Assembly (NCBI RefSeq): GCF_003259255.1
Contig: NZ_QGOL01000003.1
Span: 423,600-487,599 of the forward strand
Source: Algoriphagus litoralis
GTDB lineage: Bacteria; Bacteroidota; Bacteroidia; Cytophagales; Cyclobacteriaceae
Length of the DNA: 64,000 nt
Direction: 5' to 3'
The notes under the pieces are model-generated. The model worked only from the letters and a program-made list of their open reading frames with translations. It was not told the DNA's origin and did not search any database. Each line of letters opens with the position of its first letter. The first letter of the stretch is position 1. A program made the translations under genes and the position numbers. Shown here piece by piece: positions 26,942 to 34,953 of this stretch.

Positions 26942-28756
26942 TTGAAAAGATTCCTGGTTGTTCTCTTCTTTTTTTTAAATCTCCATTGCGGATTTTCGCA
27001 GACTGAGATTGATCTGGCAAAGCGGGAAACCCTTTTGGATAGTTTAAAAGAACGCTATTTCAAGCAGGATTCTAAGGATCCAATGCTATTGGAGCACATC
27101 CTTCAAAACGAACCCAATCCGGACAGTATCCTAAAATATGCACAAATCCTAGTAGAAAAATCCTTGACCGACTCTGCCTTCATCGGGGCCTATTACGGGT
27201 ATTTGCAGCTGGGTAACGGGCACGTCTTACGAGGGGAACTATCTCAAGGATTGGATTACTATTTCCAAAGTCTGGCTTTCGCAGACCGAGCCAATTACCA
27301 AGAGGGGAGAGGAAAGGTCTTTTTGGCGATAGCTGACACCTATTCCCAAAGCCAAAACAGTCAGAACGCGGCCATTTACTACGGCCGAAGTATTGAAATT
27401 CTCCGAAACGGCAAGGATTCCCTAGCGTTGGCCAGTGGCATATTCAATGCCGGAGACGAATACCTGAATTTGGGTAAACTGGATTCCGCCCTGCTTTATA
27501 CTTTGGAAGCTAAAACAATCTTCCAAAAGGTGAATTACCGAATCGGTGAAGCATATTGTTTTGGGAATCTGGGTATGATCTATGCACAAAATGGGGACAA
27601 TTCAGCCGCAGAAGAAAATCTCAATACTGCGATCGAAATGCTGGAAATGTACAGGGAGTTTTATCCCATATCCGTCTATCTGGAATTCATGTCTTCGATC
27701 TACCTCGAAAATGGAGACCGTAACCGGGCCTTGAATTATGCCAATCGAAGCTTGGAACTAGCCAATCACTATGGTCTCAAAGACCAAATCAGTAATGCAA
27801 ACCTGATTCTCTCCAAAATCTATGAGCGAGCAGGGGACTCGGAGAAAGCACTGGAATTCTACAAAAAACACATCATCTATCGGGACAGTGTCAATAATAT
27901 AAGTGCCGTACAGCAGATGGCGAATCTGCGAACAGATTACGAAGTTTCTCAAAAACAGATTGAAGTAGACCTGCTGGAAAAGGAAGCCTTCATCAAGGAT
28001 TTGCAGACCAAAAGACAGCAGTTTATCATCTATGGTGTGGTGTTGGCGATGTTGTTGATTGCCTCTCTGGCATTTGCCGCTTACAGACGCTATCGCTATG
28101 AGGCTCAGACCAAGAAAATAATAGAAGAGGAAAAGAATCGATCTGAAGAACTTTTGCTGAATATTTTACCTCACGAAACCGCCGAAGAACTTAAACTCAA
28201 CGGCAAAGTGAAAGCTAGACGGTCAGAATCTGTGACCGTTTTATTTACTGACTTTAAAAATTTCACAGCGGTCGCTGAAAACACTTCACCTGAGCAGCTC
28301 GTCAGCAGTTTGGACTTTTATTTCAAAGAATTCGACGAAATCTGTACCCGTCACAATCTGGAAAAAATTAAAACGATCGGAGATTCTTACATGTGCGCGG
28401 GCGGCTTGCCAAAGCAAAATGATACACACCCGCGTGATGTGATCTTGGCAGCTAAAGAGATGATGGCCTTTGTCAATGGTAAAAAGGAAGAAGGGATTTG
28501 TTCGTTCGAGATGAGAGTTGGGATTCACACCGGACCGGTGGTAGCTGGTATCGTGGGCATCAAAAAGTGGCAGTACGACATCTGGGGAGACACGGTCAAT
28601 ATCGCGTCGCGCATGGAGTCTAACTCCGTTCCCGGGAAAATCAACTTGTCAGAGACCACCTATAAGCTGATTCAGGATGAATTTGACTGCGAATTCCGTG
28701 GCAGTATTGACATCAAAAATCGAGGTACTTGGGAGATGTATTTTCTTAAAGATTGA
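26942..28756 (+). CDS. TPR-containing class III adenylate cyclase, membrane-bound
   Basis: A 604-residue protein: signal or anchor sequence (1-20), TPR-like helical repeats (about 70-320), a membrane helix near 360-380 (FIIYGVVLAMLLIASLAF), a short coiled linker, and a C-terminal class III cyclase domain (about 425-604). Metal-binding D437 (FTDFKNF) and D481 (IGDSY) are present, K477 and the YDIWGD segment fit ATP rather than GTP choice, and VNIASRM supplies the transition-state Asn and Arg. It probably makes cAMP in response to a periplasmic TPR-bound signal. The start is a TTG: an in-frame TAG lies two codons upstream and no ATG precedes the signal sequence. Confidence 0.85.
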   Translation: MKRFLVVLFFFLNLHCGFSQTEIDLAKRETLLDSLKERYFKQDSKDPMLLEHILQNEPNPDSILKYAQILVEKSLTDSAFIGAYYGYLQLGNGHVLRGELSQGLDYYFQSLAFADRANYQEGRGKVFLAIADTYSQSQNSQNAAIYYGRSIEILRNGKDSLALASGIFNAGDEYLNLGKLDSALLYTLEAKTIFQKVNYRIGEAYCFGNLGMIYAQNGDNSAAEENLNTAIEMLEMYREFYPISVYLEFMSSIYLENGDRNRALNYANRSLELANHYGLKDQISNANLILSKIYERAGDSEKALEFYKKHIIYRDSVNNISAVQQMANLRTDYEVSQKQIEVDLLEKEAFIKDLQTKRQQFIIYGVVLAMLLIASLAFAAYRRYRYEAQTKKIIEEEKNRSEELLLNILPHETAEELKLNGKVKARRSESVTVLFTDFKNFTAVAENTSPEQLVSSLDFYFKEFDEICTRHNLEKIKTIGDSYMCAGGLPKQNDTHPRDVILAAKEMMAFVNGKKEEGICSFEMRVGIHTGPVVAGIVGIKKWQYDIWGDTVNIASRMESNSVPGKINLSETTYKLIQDEFDCEFRGSIDIKNRGTWEMYFLKD

Positions 28757-28898
28757 GAAGATTTAGAGATCAACTGAGAAACTTTCCGACCTCTCAACTC
28801 CCAATTCATCCACTTGAAAGAATAATTGGAAAAATCCCAAAACGGCATTTGAAGCTCAAAATTTTTTAACCAAATTCAATCAAACCCCAATCGTTCAC

Positions 28899-30929
28899 AT
28901 GAAGAATTACCTGTTTTTAGCACTGTTGATTTGTTCCCTTTCCGCTTGCGAAAAATCTGCAACCAAAGAAGAGCAACCCAATCGCCAATTTGTCGATGTT
29001 TCTGGAATAGATCCTAGTATCAAGCCCGGCGACAACTTTTTCATGCATGTCAATGGCAGGTGGTACGATACAGCGACTATCGCTGATGATCAGGTAGGAG
29101 TGGGGTCCTATTCGTTTTTGAATATTCCACAGCGACAGCTTTTGGAAAATATCCTCGAAGAAGTCTCTGCACAATCGCATCCCAAGGGCAGCAATGAGCA
29201 GAAGGTAGGGGATTTCTACGCATCTGGCATGGCGACAGACGTGATCAATGCCAGAGGGTTTGAGCCCATTCAGCCACTTTTGCAAAAGATTGAGGCGATC
29301 GAAGATAAGGCTGCGATGCTGGAATTCGTAGCAGAGCAGATCAGCCGTGGCAATAATTCCATCATCGGAATGAATGTCTCCCCAGATCAGGAAAACAGCA
29401 GCATTAATATTCTTCATTTCAGCCAATCGGGATTGGGCTTACCGGATCGGGATTACTACTTCAAAACCGATTCTGCCACTTTAGGCATCCAAAAAGCTTA
29501 CAAAACCTACATTGCCACACTTTTCTCACTGACGGGATCAAATCAAACAGATGCCCAAAAGAGCGCTGAAGTAGTTTATGGGATTGAAAAAGCTTTGGCC
29601 GAATCTCACAAAACAAGAATCGAACGTCGGGTAGTGAAAGAAAACTACCACAAAATGGCAGTTTCTGAACTGGATTCAAAAATGCCGAATATCGGCTTTG
29701 GGAAGATGCTTAAGCAACTGAATCTGGCTGCTGATTCGGTGGATGTGCGTCAGCCTGCCTACTATGAAAAGCTGAATGGACTTATTCAGACAGGTTCATT
29801 GGCCGATTGGAAGATGTATTTGAAAGCAAGTTCACTCAATACTTATGCAAATGTCCTGAGTGAGCCATTCGAAAAAGCGAGTTTTGAGTACGAAAAAGTA
29901 GTCCAGGGTCAAGTCAAGCAACTCAGCCGAGCACAGCAAATGGTCAGCAAAGTGGATCGTCAATTGGGATTTGCACTGGGTCAATTGTATGTAAAACGCT
30001 ATTTCAACGAAGATGCCAAAAAGCGGATTTCCGAACTGGTGGACAATTTCCAGAGGGCCTTCGAAACCCGCATCAAACAGCTGGACTGGATGAGCGACAG
30101 CACCAAAACCAAAGCCATCGAAAAGCTCTACGCCATCCGAAAGAAAGTGGGCTATCCGGATGTTTGGAGGACCTATGATGCCGTGACGATCGACCGTGAA
30201 AAGTACTTCGAAAATGTCGTCGCACTGATGGAAAACGACTATCGGTACCAAGCTGACAAACTCGGAAAAGCACCCAACAAGGACGAGTGGGGGACTACGC
30301 CTTCGACAGTGACAGCCTATTACAATCCTTCGCTGAATGAAATCGTCTTCCCTGCCGGCATCTTGCAATACCCATATTTTGATCTCTATGCGGACGACGC
30401 GATCAATTATGGAGGCATCGGCATGGTCATAGGCCACGAACTGACACACGCCTTTGATGATCAGGGTGCGCAATATGACAAAGACGGCAACGTCAAAAAC
30501 TGGTGGACTGATGCCGATTATTCGAAGTTTAAAGGCAAAACCCAGCAACTGATCGAGCGATACGATTCCTTTACCGTCTTGGATAGCGTACCGCTGAAAG
30601 GTGCAATGACCATCGGTGAAAACACAGCCGATAATGGCGCGCTATATATCGCATACGAAGCCTTCAAGCTGACCAAACAGGGACAAGACACCACCAAAAT
30701 CGACGGCTACACACCGGATCAACGCTTTTGTCTATCCATTGCCCGGATCTGGAGAGTAAAAACCCGGGATGAGTACATGCGCAACTATGTCACGACCAAT
30801 TCCCATTCACCAGCAATCTGGCGTGTAAATGGCCCGCTGATGAACTTTGATCCATTCTACACCGCATTCAATGTGCAGCCAGGAGAAAAGAATTTCAAGG
30901 CAGAAGGTGAAAGGATTAAGATTTGGTAG
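28899..30929 (+). CDS. M13 family metallopeptidase lipoprotein (neprilysin/PepO-like)
   Basis: A 676-residue zinc endopeptidase. The lipoprotein signal MKNYLFLALLICSLSAC ends at Cys17. Zinc ligands are H513 and H517 in HELTH and E574 in ENTAD, with D578 as the partner Asp. The C-terminus ends in the family's VxPGEKNFK...IW pattern, here ending RIKIW. M13 enzymes cut short peptides, and this one should face the periplasm or outside. The length matches the family (about 670-700). It stands alone between the cyclase and gbsR genes. Confidence 0.93.
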   Translation: MKNYLFLALLICSLSACEKSATKEEQPNRQFVDVSGIDPSIKPGDNFFMHVNGRWYDTATIADDQVGVGSYSFLNIPQRQLLENILEEVSAQSHPKGSNEQKVGDFYASGMATDVINARGFEPIQPLLQKIEAIEDKAAMLEFVAEQISRGNNSIIGMNVSPDQENSSINILHFSQSGLGLPDRDYYFKTDSATLGIQKAYKTYIATLFSLTGSNQTDAQKSAEVVYGIEKALAESHKTRIERRVVKENYHKMAVSELDSKMPNIGFGKMLKQLNLAADSVDVRQPAYYEKLNGLIQTGSLADWKMYLKASSLNTYANVLSEPFEKASFEYEKVVQGQVKQLSRAQQMVSKVDRQLGFALGQLYVKRYFNEDAKKRISELVDNFQRAFETRIKQLDWMSDSTKTKAIEKLYAIRKKVGYPDVWRTYDAVTIDREKYFENVVALMENDYRYQADKLGKAPNKDEWGTTPSTVTAYYNPSLNEIVFPAGILQYPYFDLYADDAINYGGIGMVIGHELTHAFDDQGAQYDKDGNVKNWWTDADYSKFKGKTQQLIERYDSFTVLDSVPLKGAMTIGENTADNGALYIAYEAFKLTKQGQDTTKIDGYTPDQRFCLSIARIWRVKTRDEYMRNYVTTNSHSPAIWRVNGPLMNFDPFYTAFNVQPGEKNFKAEGERIKIW

Positions 30930-30993
30930 GAAATAAATAAGACAATTTTTTTTTGATTCGATCCCTAGAATGAAAAATAAGTTTCAATAATAT

Positions 30994-31023
30994 TTGAAAG
31001 TATAGAAATATAGAATACATTTG
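30994..31023 (+). promoter_or_regulatory. Promoter of the gbsR operon, apparently leaderless
   Basis: TTG (30994-30996), a 19-nt spacer and TACATTTG (31016-31023) match the consensus fully. The ATG at 31028 is only 4 bases after the -7 box, so transcription would start at or next to the start codon. The octamer ATTTGAAA occurs at 30992-30999 and 31019-31026, overlapping both promoter elements. Confidence 0.65.
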
Positions 31024-31027
31024 AAAT

Positions 31028-31525
31028 ATGGAATATTTAGAAGGGAAAAATAAGTTTATCCAGGCATGGGGAACATTAGGCTCTAACTGGGGGATAAATA
31101 AAGCTATGGCTCAAATCCATGCGCTTTTATTGTTGGCCACAGAGCCACTTTCTGCTGAGCAAATAATGGAAGAACTTCAAATATCTAGGGGAAATGCAAA
31201 CATGAACCTCCGCGCATTGATGGACTGGGGTATTGTAAAAAAGGAGTTTAAAGTTGGAGAACGTAAAGAATTCTTTTCCACAAGTAAAGACGTTTGGGAG
31301 CTAGCTAAACAGGTTTCTAGAGAAAGACGACGAAGAGAAATAGAACCAATTCTGAGTATTTTAAAAGAAGTTCAGGGAGTTTCAGGTGAGAATAAAAAGG
31401 AAGTAGAAGAATTTAAAAAAGTAACTGCTGAGTTGTTTGACTTTTCTCAGAAGGTTGATAACACCTTAGTTAAATTTACAAATTCGGATCAGAATTGGTT
31501 TTTTAAATTATTACTCAAAATATAA
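31028..31525 (+). CDS. GbsR/MarR-type transcriptional regulator
   Basis: A 165-residue winged-helix regulator of the GbsR group. The N-terminus FIQAWGTLGSNWG is the usual start of the Bacteroidota subgroup, followed by MAQIHALLLLATEPLS and the recognition helix region ISRGNANMNLRALMDWG. The C-terminal coiled helices likely dimerise. The start at 31028 is well supported by family likeness even though it leaves no leader. It heads a three-gene operon with a membrane protein and a TIGR01777 oxidoreductase. Confidence 0.9.
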   Translation: MEYLEGKNKFIQAWGTLGSNWGINKAMAQIHALLLLATEPLSAEQIMEELQISRGNANMNLRALMDWGIVKKEFKVGERKEFFSTSKDVWELAKQVSRERRRREIEPILSILKEVQGVSGENKKEVEEFKKVTAELFDFSQKVDNTLVKFTNSDQNWFFKLLLKI

Positions 31526-31562
31526 TTTTTTTTGATTTTTAACTTTCAAAAATTATTGAACG

Positions 31563-31570
31563 ATTTGAAA
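31563..31570 (+). promoter_or_regulatory. Third ATTTGAAA copy within the gbsR operon
   Basis: ATTTGAAA followed by ATAATG lies about 40 bp upstream of the membrane protein gene. The same octamer occurs twice in the gbsR promoter, so it may be a half-site for GbsR; chance is possible in AT-rich DNA. Confidence 0.25.
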
Positions 31571-31608
31571 ATAATGAAAACAAATATTTCAACTTAATCC
31601 CAAAAATT

Positions 31609-31965
31609 ATGAACTACATTGTTGTTTCTTACACAATCTATTTACTAGTCACGATAGCCTTGACTATCTGGGTAGCAAAAACCCTCTTTAACAATGGAAG
31701 AGTTTTCTTAATAGATATTTTCCATCAAAATGAACAAATGGCCGACAGTGTTAACAAATTACTTGTGGTCGGTTTCTATCTGATTAACATTGGATACGCA
31801 GTATATACCCTCCAGATTTATTCGGAAATCAATTCAGTGCAGGAAGTGATAGAAAGTTTGAGTCTCAAAATAGGTGGTATAATTCTTATTCTTGGAGCTA
31901 TGCATTTCTTTAACCTATTTGTCTTTTTCAAATTGAGAAGAAACTCCAAACAACATATAGCTTAA
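31609..31965 (+). CDS. Small membrane protein of the gbsR operon
   Basis: A 118-residue protein with about three membrane helices (5-25, 47-70, 83-108) and no known catalytic motif. I do not recognise the family. It lies between gbsR and the TIGR01777 gene, 6 bp before the latter, so joint function with these two is likely. Confidence 0.7.
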   Translation: MNYIVVSYTIYLLVTIALTIWVAKTLFNNGRVFLIDIFHQNEQMADSVNKLLVVGFYLINIGYAVYTLQIYSEINSVQEVIESLSLKIGGIILILGAMHFFNLFVFFKLRRNSKQHIA

Positions 31966-31971
31966 ATATTT

Positions 31972-32883
31972 ATGAAAAATATAGTATTAGCTGGTGGCAC
32001 AGGTTTCCTAGGACAATGTATTATTGATCATCATAAAAGTGATTCCAAAATTTCTGTCCTCACTAGGGGAGCAACGCGTAATGTTAATAATGTCCACTAT
32101 TTAAACTGGGATGGGAAGACATTGGGTAATTGGAGCACTGCATTAGAAAATGCTGATGTATTAATAAATTTGAATGGTAAATCAGTGGATTGTCGATATA
32201 CCCAGAAAAATATGGACTTGATATATTCAACTCGATTAGATTCCACCGAAGTTTTAGGAAAGGCAATTCAACAATGTAAAATCCCACCCAAACTCTGGAT
32301 CAATTCTTCATCAGCAACTATTTACAGGCATTCCCTCGATAAATCCATGGATGAAGAGACTGGAGAATTTGGTACCGGTTTTTCAGTAGATGTTTGCAAA
32401 AAATGGGAAGATGTATTCAATTCTTTCCATTTGCAGGATACTAGGAAAGTTGCAATCCGGACAGGAATTGTTTTAGGCAAAAATGGCGGGGCTCTTTCAC
32501 CGTTGAAAACACTTGCTCAACTTGGTTTGGGTGGTAAGCAGGGAAAGGGAAATCAATTTTTTAGCTGGTTACATGAAAAAGACTTTTTGAATATTTTGGA
32601 TTTCGTGATGCAGAATGAAAAAATACATGGAGCAATAAACGTGAGTAGTCCAAATCCTATCCCAAATGAGGAGTTTATGATGAAATTACGAAAGGTTTAT
32701 AAAGTTAGACTTGGTATTCCTATGCCTAGATGGTTATTAGAGATTGGTGCCGTTATTATTAGAACCGAAACTGAATTGGTTTTGAAAAGTCGTAAGGTGA
32801 TACCAAAAAGGTTACTGGATGAAGGTTATAAGTTTCAATTTCCAAGAATTGATGAATCCCTGGTTGATCTCTGTTCCAACTGA
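31972..32883 (+). CDS. TIGR01777 family NAD(P)-binding oxidoreductase
   Basis: A 303-residue extended-SDR/epimerase-like protein. The dinucleotide motif GGTGFLG is at residues 8-14. The family markers NLNGKSVDCRYT, INSSSATIY, RTGIVLGKNGGAL and HEKDFLN occur in order, and a PMPRWLLEIGA segment with the DUF1731-like C-terminal tail follows. The reaction is unknown; plant and bacterial relatives affect cell division or act as sugar epimerases. It ends the gbsR operon. Confidence 0.88.
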   Translation: MKNIVLAGGTGFLGQCIIDHHKSDSKISVLTRGATRNVNNVHYLNWDGKTLGNWSTALENADVLINLNGKSVDCRYTQKNMDLIYSTRLDSTEVLGKAIQQCKIPPKLWINSSSATIYRHSLDKSMDEETGEFGTGFSVDVCKKWEDVFNSFHLQDTRKVAIRTGIVLGKNGGALSPLKTLAQLGLGGKQGKGNQFFSWLHEKDFLNILDFVMQNEKIHGAINVSSPNPIPNEEFMMKLRKVYKVRLGIPMPRWLLEIGAVIIRTETELVLKSRKVIPKRLLDEGYKFQFPRIDESLVDLCSN

Positions 32884-32923
32884 CCACAATAGAGTTACAT
32901 AATTTATATTATGTTAAATATAA

Positions 32924-32953
32924 AATCCCGAAGTCCTTTCGGGATTCTTTTTT
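32924..32953 (+). terminator. Rho-independent terminator of the gbsR operon
   Basis: Nine-bp stem AATCCCGAA (32924-32932) and TTCGGGATT (32938-32946), 5-nt loop, then a T tract. Confidence 0.85.
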
Positions 32954-32998
32954 ATCTTTCCTTCTCAATTAATCCTCCAACCCACTATATCCTCCTAC

Positions 32999-34465
32999 AT
33001 GTCGAATTGGCTTCCCCGACTTGGTTTATTCTTCGGCCCGATCTCATTTCTGCTGATTTATTTTTTTGTGCAGTCTGTGGGATTGACCCCAGCGGCTCAA
33101 GCTATGCTGGGTTTGGCTTGCTGGATGGCCATCTGGTGGATCACTGAAGCGATACCCATTGCAGCCACGGCGATTTTGCCACTGATCCTGATGCCTTTGC
33201 TAGGAATCCTGACTATTGAATCTGTCTCGGATAATTACATGCACCCCACAGTTCTCCTATATATGGGTGGATTTCTCTTGGCAACAGGAATTGAAAAATG
33301 GAACCTTCATCGACGTATTGCTTTGAATATCATCAATCTGATGGGTACAGATCTTCGGAGGATTGTTTTGGGTTTCATTTTGGCCACAGGATTTCTCTCC
33401 ATGTGGATATCCAATTCCGCCACAGCCCTGATGATGCTGCCGATTGGTTTGGCCGTGGTTAATCAGTTTAAGGCCCAACTTGGTCCCGAGAATGACAGCA
33501 TTGCTTCCAATCTGGGAAAAAATATTATGCTGGGAATAGCTTATTCTGCTTCGATTGGTGGTATGGCAACGCTGATTGGAACCCCTACCAATGCAATTTT
33601 GGCTGCTGTCGTGAAAGAACTCTATAACTATTCCATTGGGTTTAATGAATGGATGCTTTTTGGGTTTCCTTTTGCAGTACTTCTTCTGGTCTATTGCTGG
33701 ATTTATTTGGTAAAAAGTGCCAATCCATTGCCCAAAAAGCTGAATCTGGAAAATATCAAATCCGTGATTGCAAATCAACTAAACTCTCTCGGAAGGATGA
33801 GTTTCGAGGAAAAAGTAGTCTTGGCAGTATTTGGAATGGTTTGTTTCGCTTGGATCACCCGAAGCTTTTTACTTGCTAAAATCCTACCTCAAATTGATGA
33901 TACGATTATCGTATTGGTTGGAGTGGTTTTACTTTTTATACTCCCCTCTTCTCAGAAAAACGAGCGGATCCTAGACTGGAAAACTGCCGAAAAGATTCCC
34001 TGGGGCGTTTTGATTCTTTTTGGCGGTGGTTTGGCTTTGGCCGAAGGCTTCAAGGAAACAGGCCTTGCAGAGTGGATTGGCGGCGGATTTGAATCGATTG
34101 ACGGCATTGGATTTATCGTTTTGCTGCTGATTATCGTGGCCTCGGTCAATTTCCTCACCGAAGTCACTTCCAATGTTGCGACCGCTTCGATGCTGCTTCC
34201 GATATTAGCCTCCGTTGCACTCAAGCTTGATTTGCATCCTTTTGGGTTGATGATTGGGGCTACTTTGGCTGCCAGTTGTGCGTTTATGCTACCTGTAGCT
34301 ACCCCACCAAATGCCGTGGTTTTCGGTTCGGGATATCTTCAGATGAAAGATATGGTGAAGGCGGGCTTCCGCCTCAACTTAGTCTCCATTGCCATCATCA
34401 CTCTTATGGTGTACTTCATTCTGCCTTTGATTTGGGGTATTGAGCTGGAGAAATATCCTTTTTAA
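32999..34465 (+). CDS. DASS/SLC13 family sodium:carboxylate symporter
   Basis: A 488-residue inner-membrane transporter with about 11-12 helices. The two family signature loops SNSATALMMLP (about 140) and TSNVATASMLLP (about 392) bind sodium and substrate in VcINDY-type carriers, and the second repeat ends with PVATPPNAVVFGSG. Likely substrates are dicarboxylates such as succinate, or sulfate in some relatives. No regulator gene is adjacent upstream. It is followed by a 350-bp stretch of repeats. Confidence 0.88.
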   Translation: MSNWLPRLGLFFGPISFLLIYFFVQSVGLTPAAQAMLGLACWMAIWWITEAIPIAATAILPLILMPLLGILTIESVSDNYMHPTVLLYMGGFLLATGIEKWNLHRRIALNIINLMGTDLRRIVLGFILATGFLSMWISNSATALMMLPIGLAVVNQFKAQLGPENDSIASNLGKNIMLGIAYSASIGGMATLIGTPTNAILAAVVKELYNYSIGFNEWMLFGFPFAVLLLVYCWIYLVKSANPLPKKLNLENIKSVIANQLNSLGRMSFEEKVVLAVFGMVCFAWITRSFLLAKILPQIDDTIIVLVGVVLLFILPSSQKNERILDWKTAEKIPWGVLILFGGGLALAEGFKETGLAEWIGGGFESIDGIGFIVLLLIIVASVNFLTEVTSNVATASMLLPILASVALKLDLHPFGLMIGATLAASCAFMLPVATPPNAVVFGSGYLQMKDMVKAGFRLNLVSIAIITLMVYFILPLIWGIELEKYPF

Positions 34466-34498
34466 GTCAGAAAGCTAAAGTTAGAATGCTGGAATGTG

Positions 34499-34593
34499 TG
34501 TCAGGTTAAGCTGCTTGATGGTGTGAGACTGAGCGTAGTCGAAGTCTGGTATCGTACTTCACGACTCGCGTCGCTCAGGTGCTCAACCTGACA
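34499..34593. repeat. Imperfect palindromic intergenic repeat (REP-like)
   Basis: Outer arms TGTCAGGTTAAGC (34499-34511) and GCTCAACCTGACA (34581-34593) pair with one mismatch. Inner arms CTGAGCG (34529-34535) and CGCTCAG (34572-34578) also pair. The CTGAGCGTAGTCGAAG type of sequence recurs between genes in many Bacteroidota genomes. It lies behind the DASS gene. Confidence 0.6.
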
Positions 34594-34651
34594 TGTAATT
34601 TCACTTAGTCTAACACAACTACCTATCCAGTTTGACTGAAGGAGCCCAAAA

Positions 34652-34679
34652 TCTCAAATCCCAAATTTCAAATTTCAAA
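34652..34679. repeat. Degenerate heptanucleotide tandem repeat
   Basis: Four consecutive 7-bp units: TCTCAAA, TCCCAAA, TTTCAAA, TTTCAAA (consensus TYYCAAA). It sits in the gap between the DASS gene and the lytS promoter and encodes nothing. Confidence 0.6.
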
Positions 34680-34727
34680 CCCTCTTTCATTTTCCACCCC
34701 TCAAACCAGCTCATTCGTCACATTTTT

Positions 34728-34758
34728 TTGATACCCGTTGGAAGCTACCCTAATCTTG
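34728..34758 (+). promoter_or_regulatory. Promoter of the small peptide/lytS/lytR transcript
   Basis: TTG (34728-34730), a 20-nt spacer and TAATCTTG (34751-34758), one base off consensus. It gives a leader of about 50 nt before the 24-codon ORF at 34817. Confidence 0.55.
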
Positions 34759-34816
34759 GTTCAAGTTTTAGACAACCTAAAAACTAAACCAACTTTTGAA
34801 AACTTCTGAGCACAAC

Positions 34817-34891
34817 ATGAACCGAAAAACAGCCTATCACATCCTTATTGCAGCAGGGATTGTTTATAATCTGATTTTGGTATTTGGCTAA
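34817..34891 (+). CDS. Candidate 24-residue membrane peptide upstream of lytS
   Basis: ATG to TAA encodes MNRKTAYHILIAAGIVYNLI followed by LVFG: three basic residues or helix-cap residues, then one membrane-length hydrophobic stretch. It lies about 60 nt after a promoter-like pair and 62 nt before lytS in the same direction. Small one-helix peptides often act on membrane sensors, so a partner of LytS is possible. Its short length means the ORF could be chance. Confidence 0.4.
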   Translation: MNRKTAYHILIAAGIVYNLILVFG

Positions 34892-34953
34892 GAAGTTTTC
34901 TTTTCCATCAAAAAAATAAAATCTCCCAACCCAAATCCTCCTTACTTTATACC

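Noticed and set aside
29832..30548. A 238-codon open frame on the minus strand inside the M13 peptidase gene
   Set aside because: It lies fully antisense to a gene with intact zinc motifs and its translation has no recognisable domain. GC-rich codon use of the real gene keeps the opposite frame open.
33257..33778. A 173-codon minus-strand frame inside the DASS transporter gene
   Set aside because: Antisense to a complete membrane transporter with both signature loops; cysteine- and histidine-rich translation is typical of a shadow frame.
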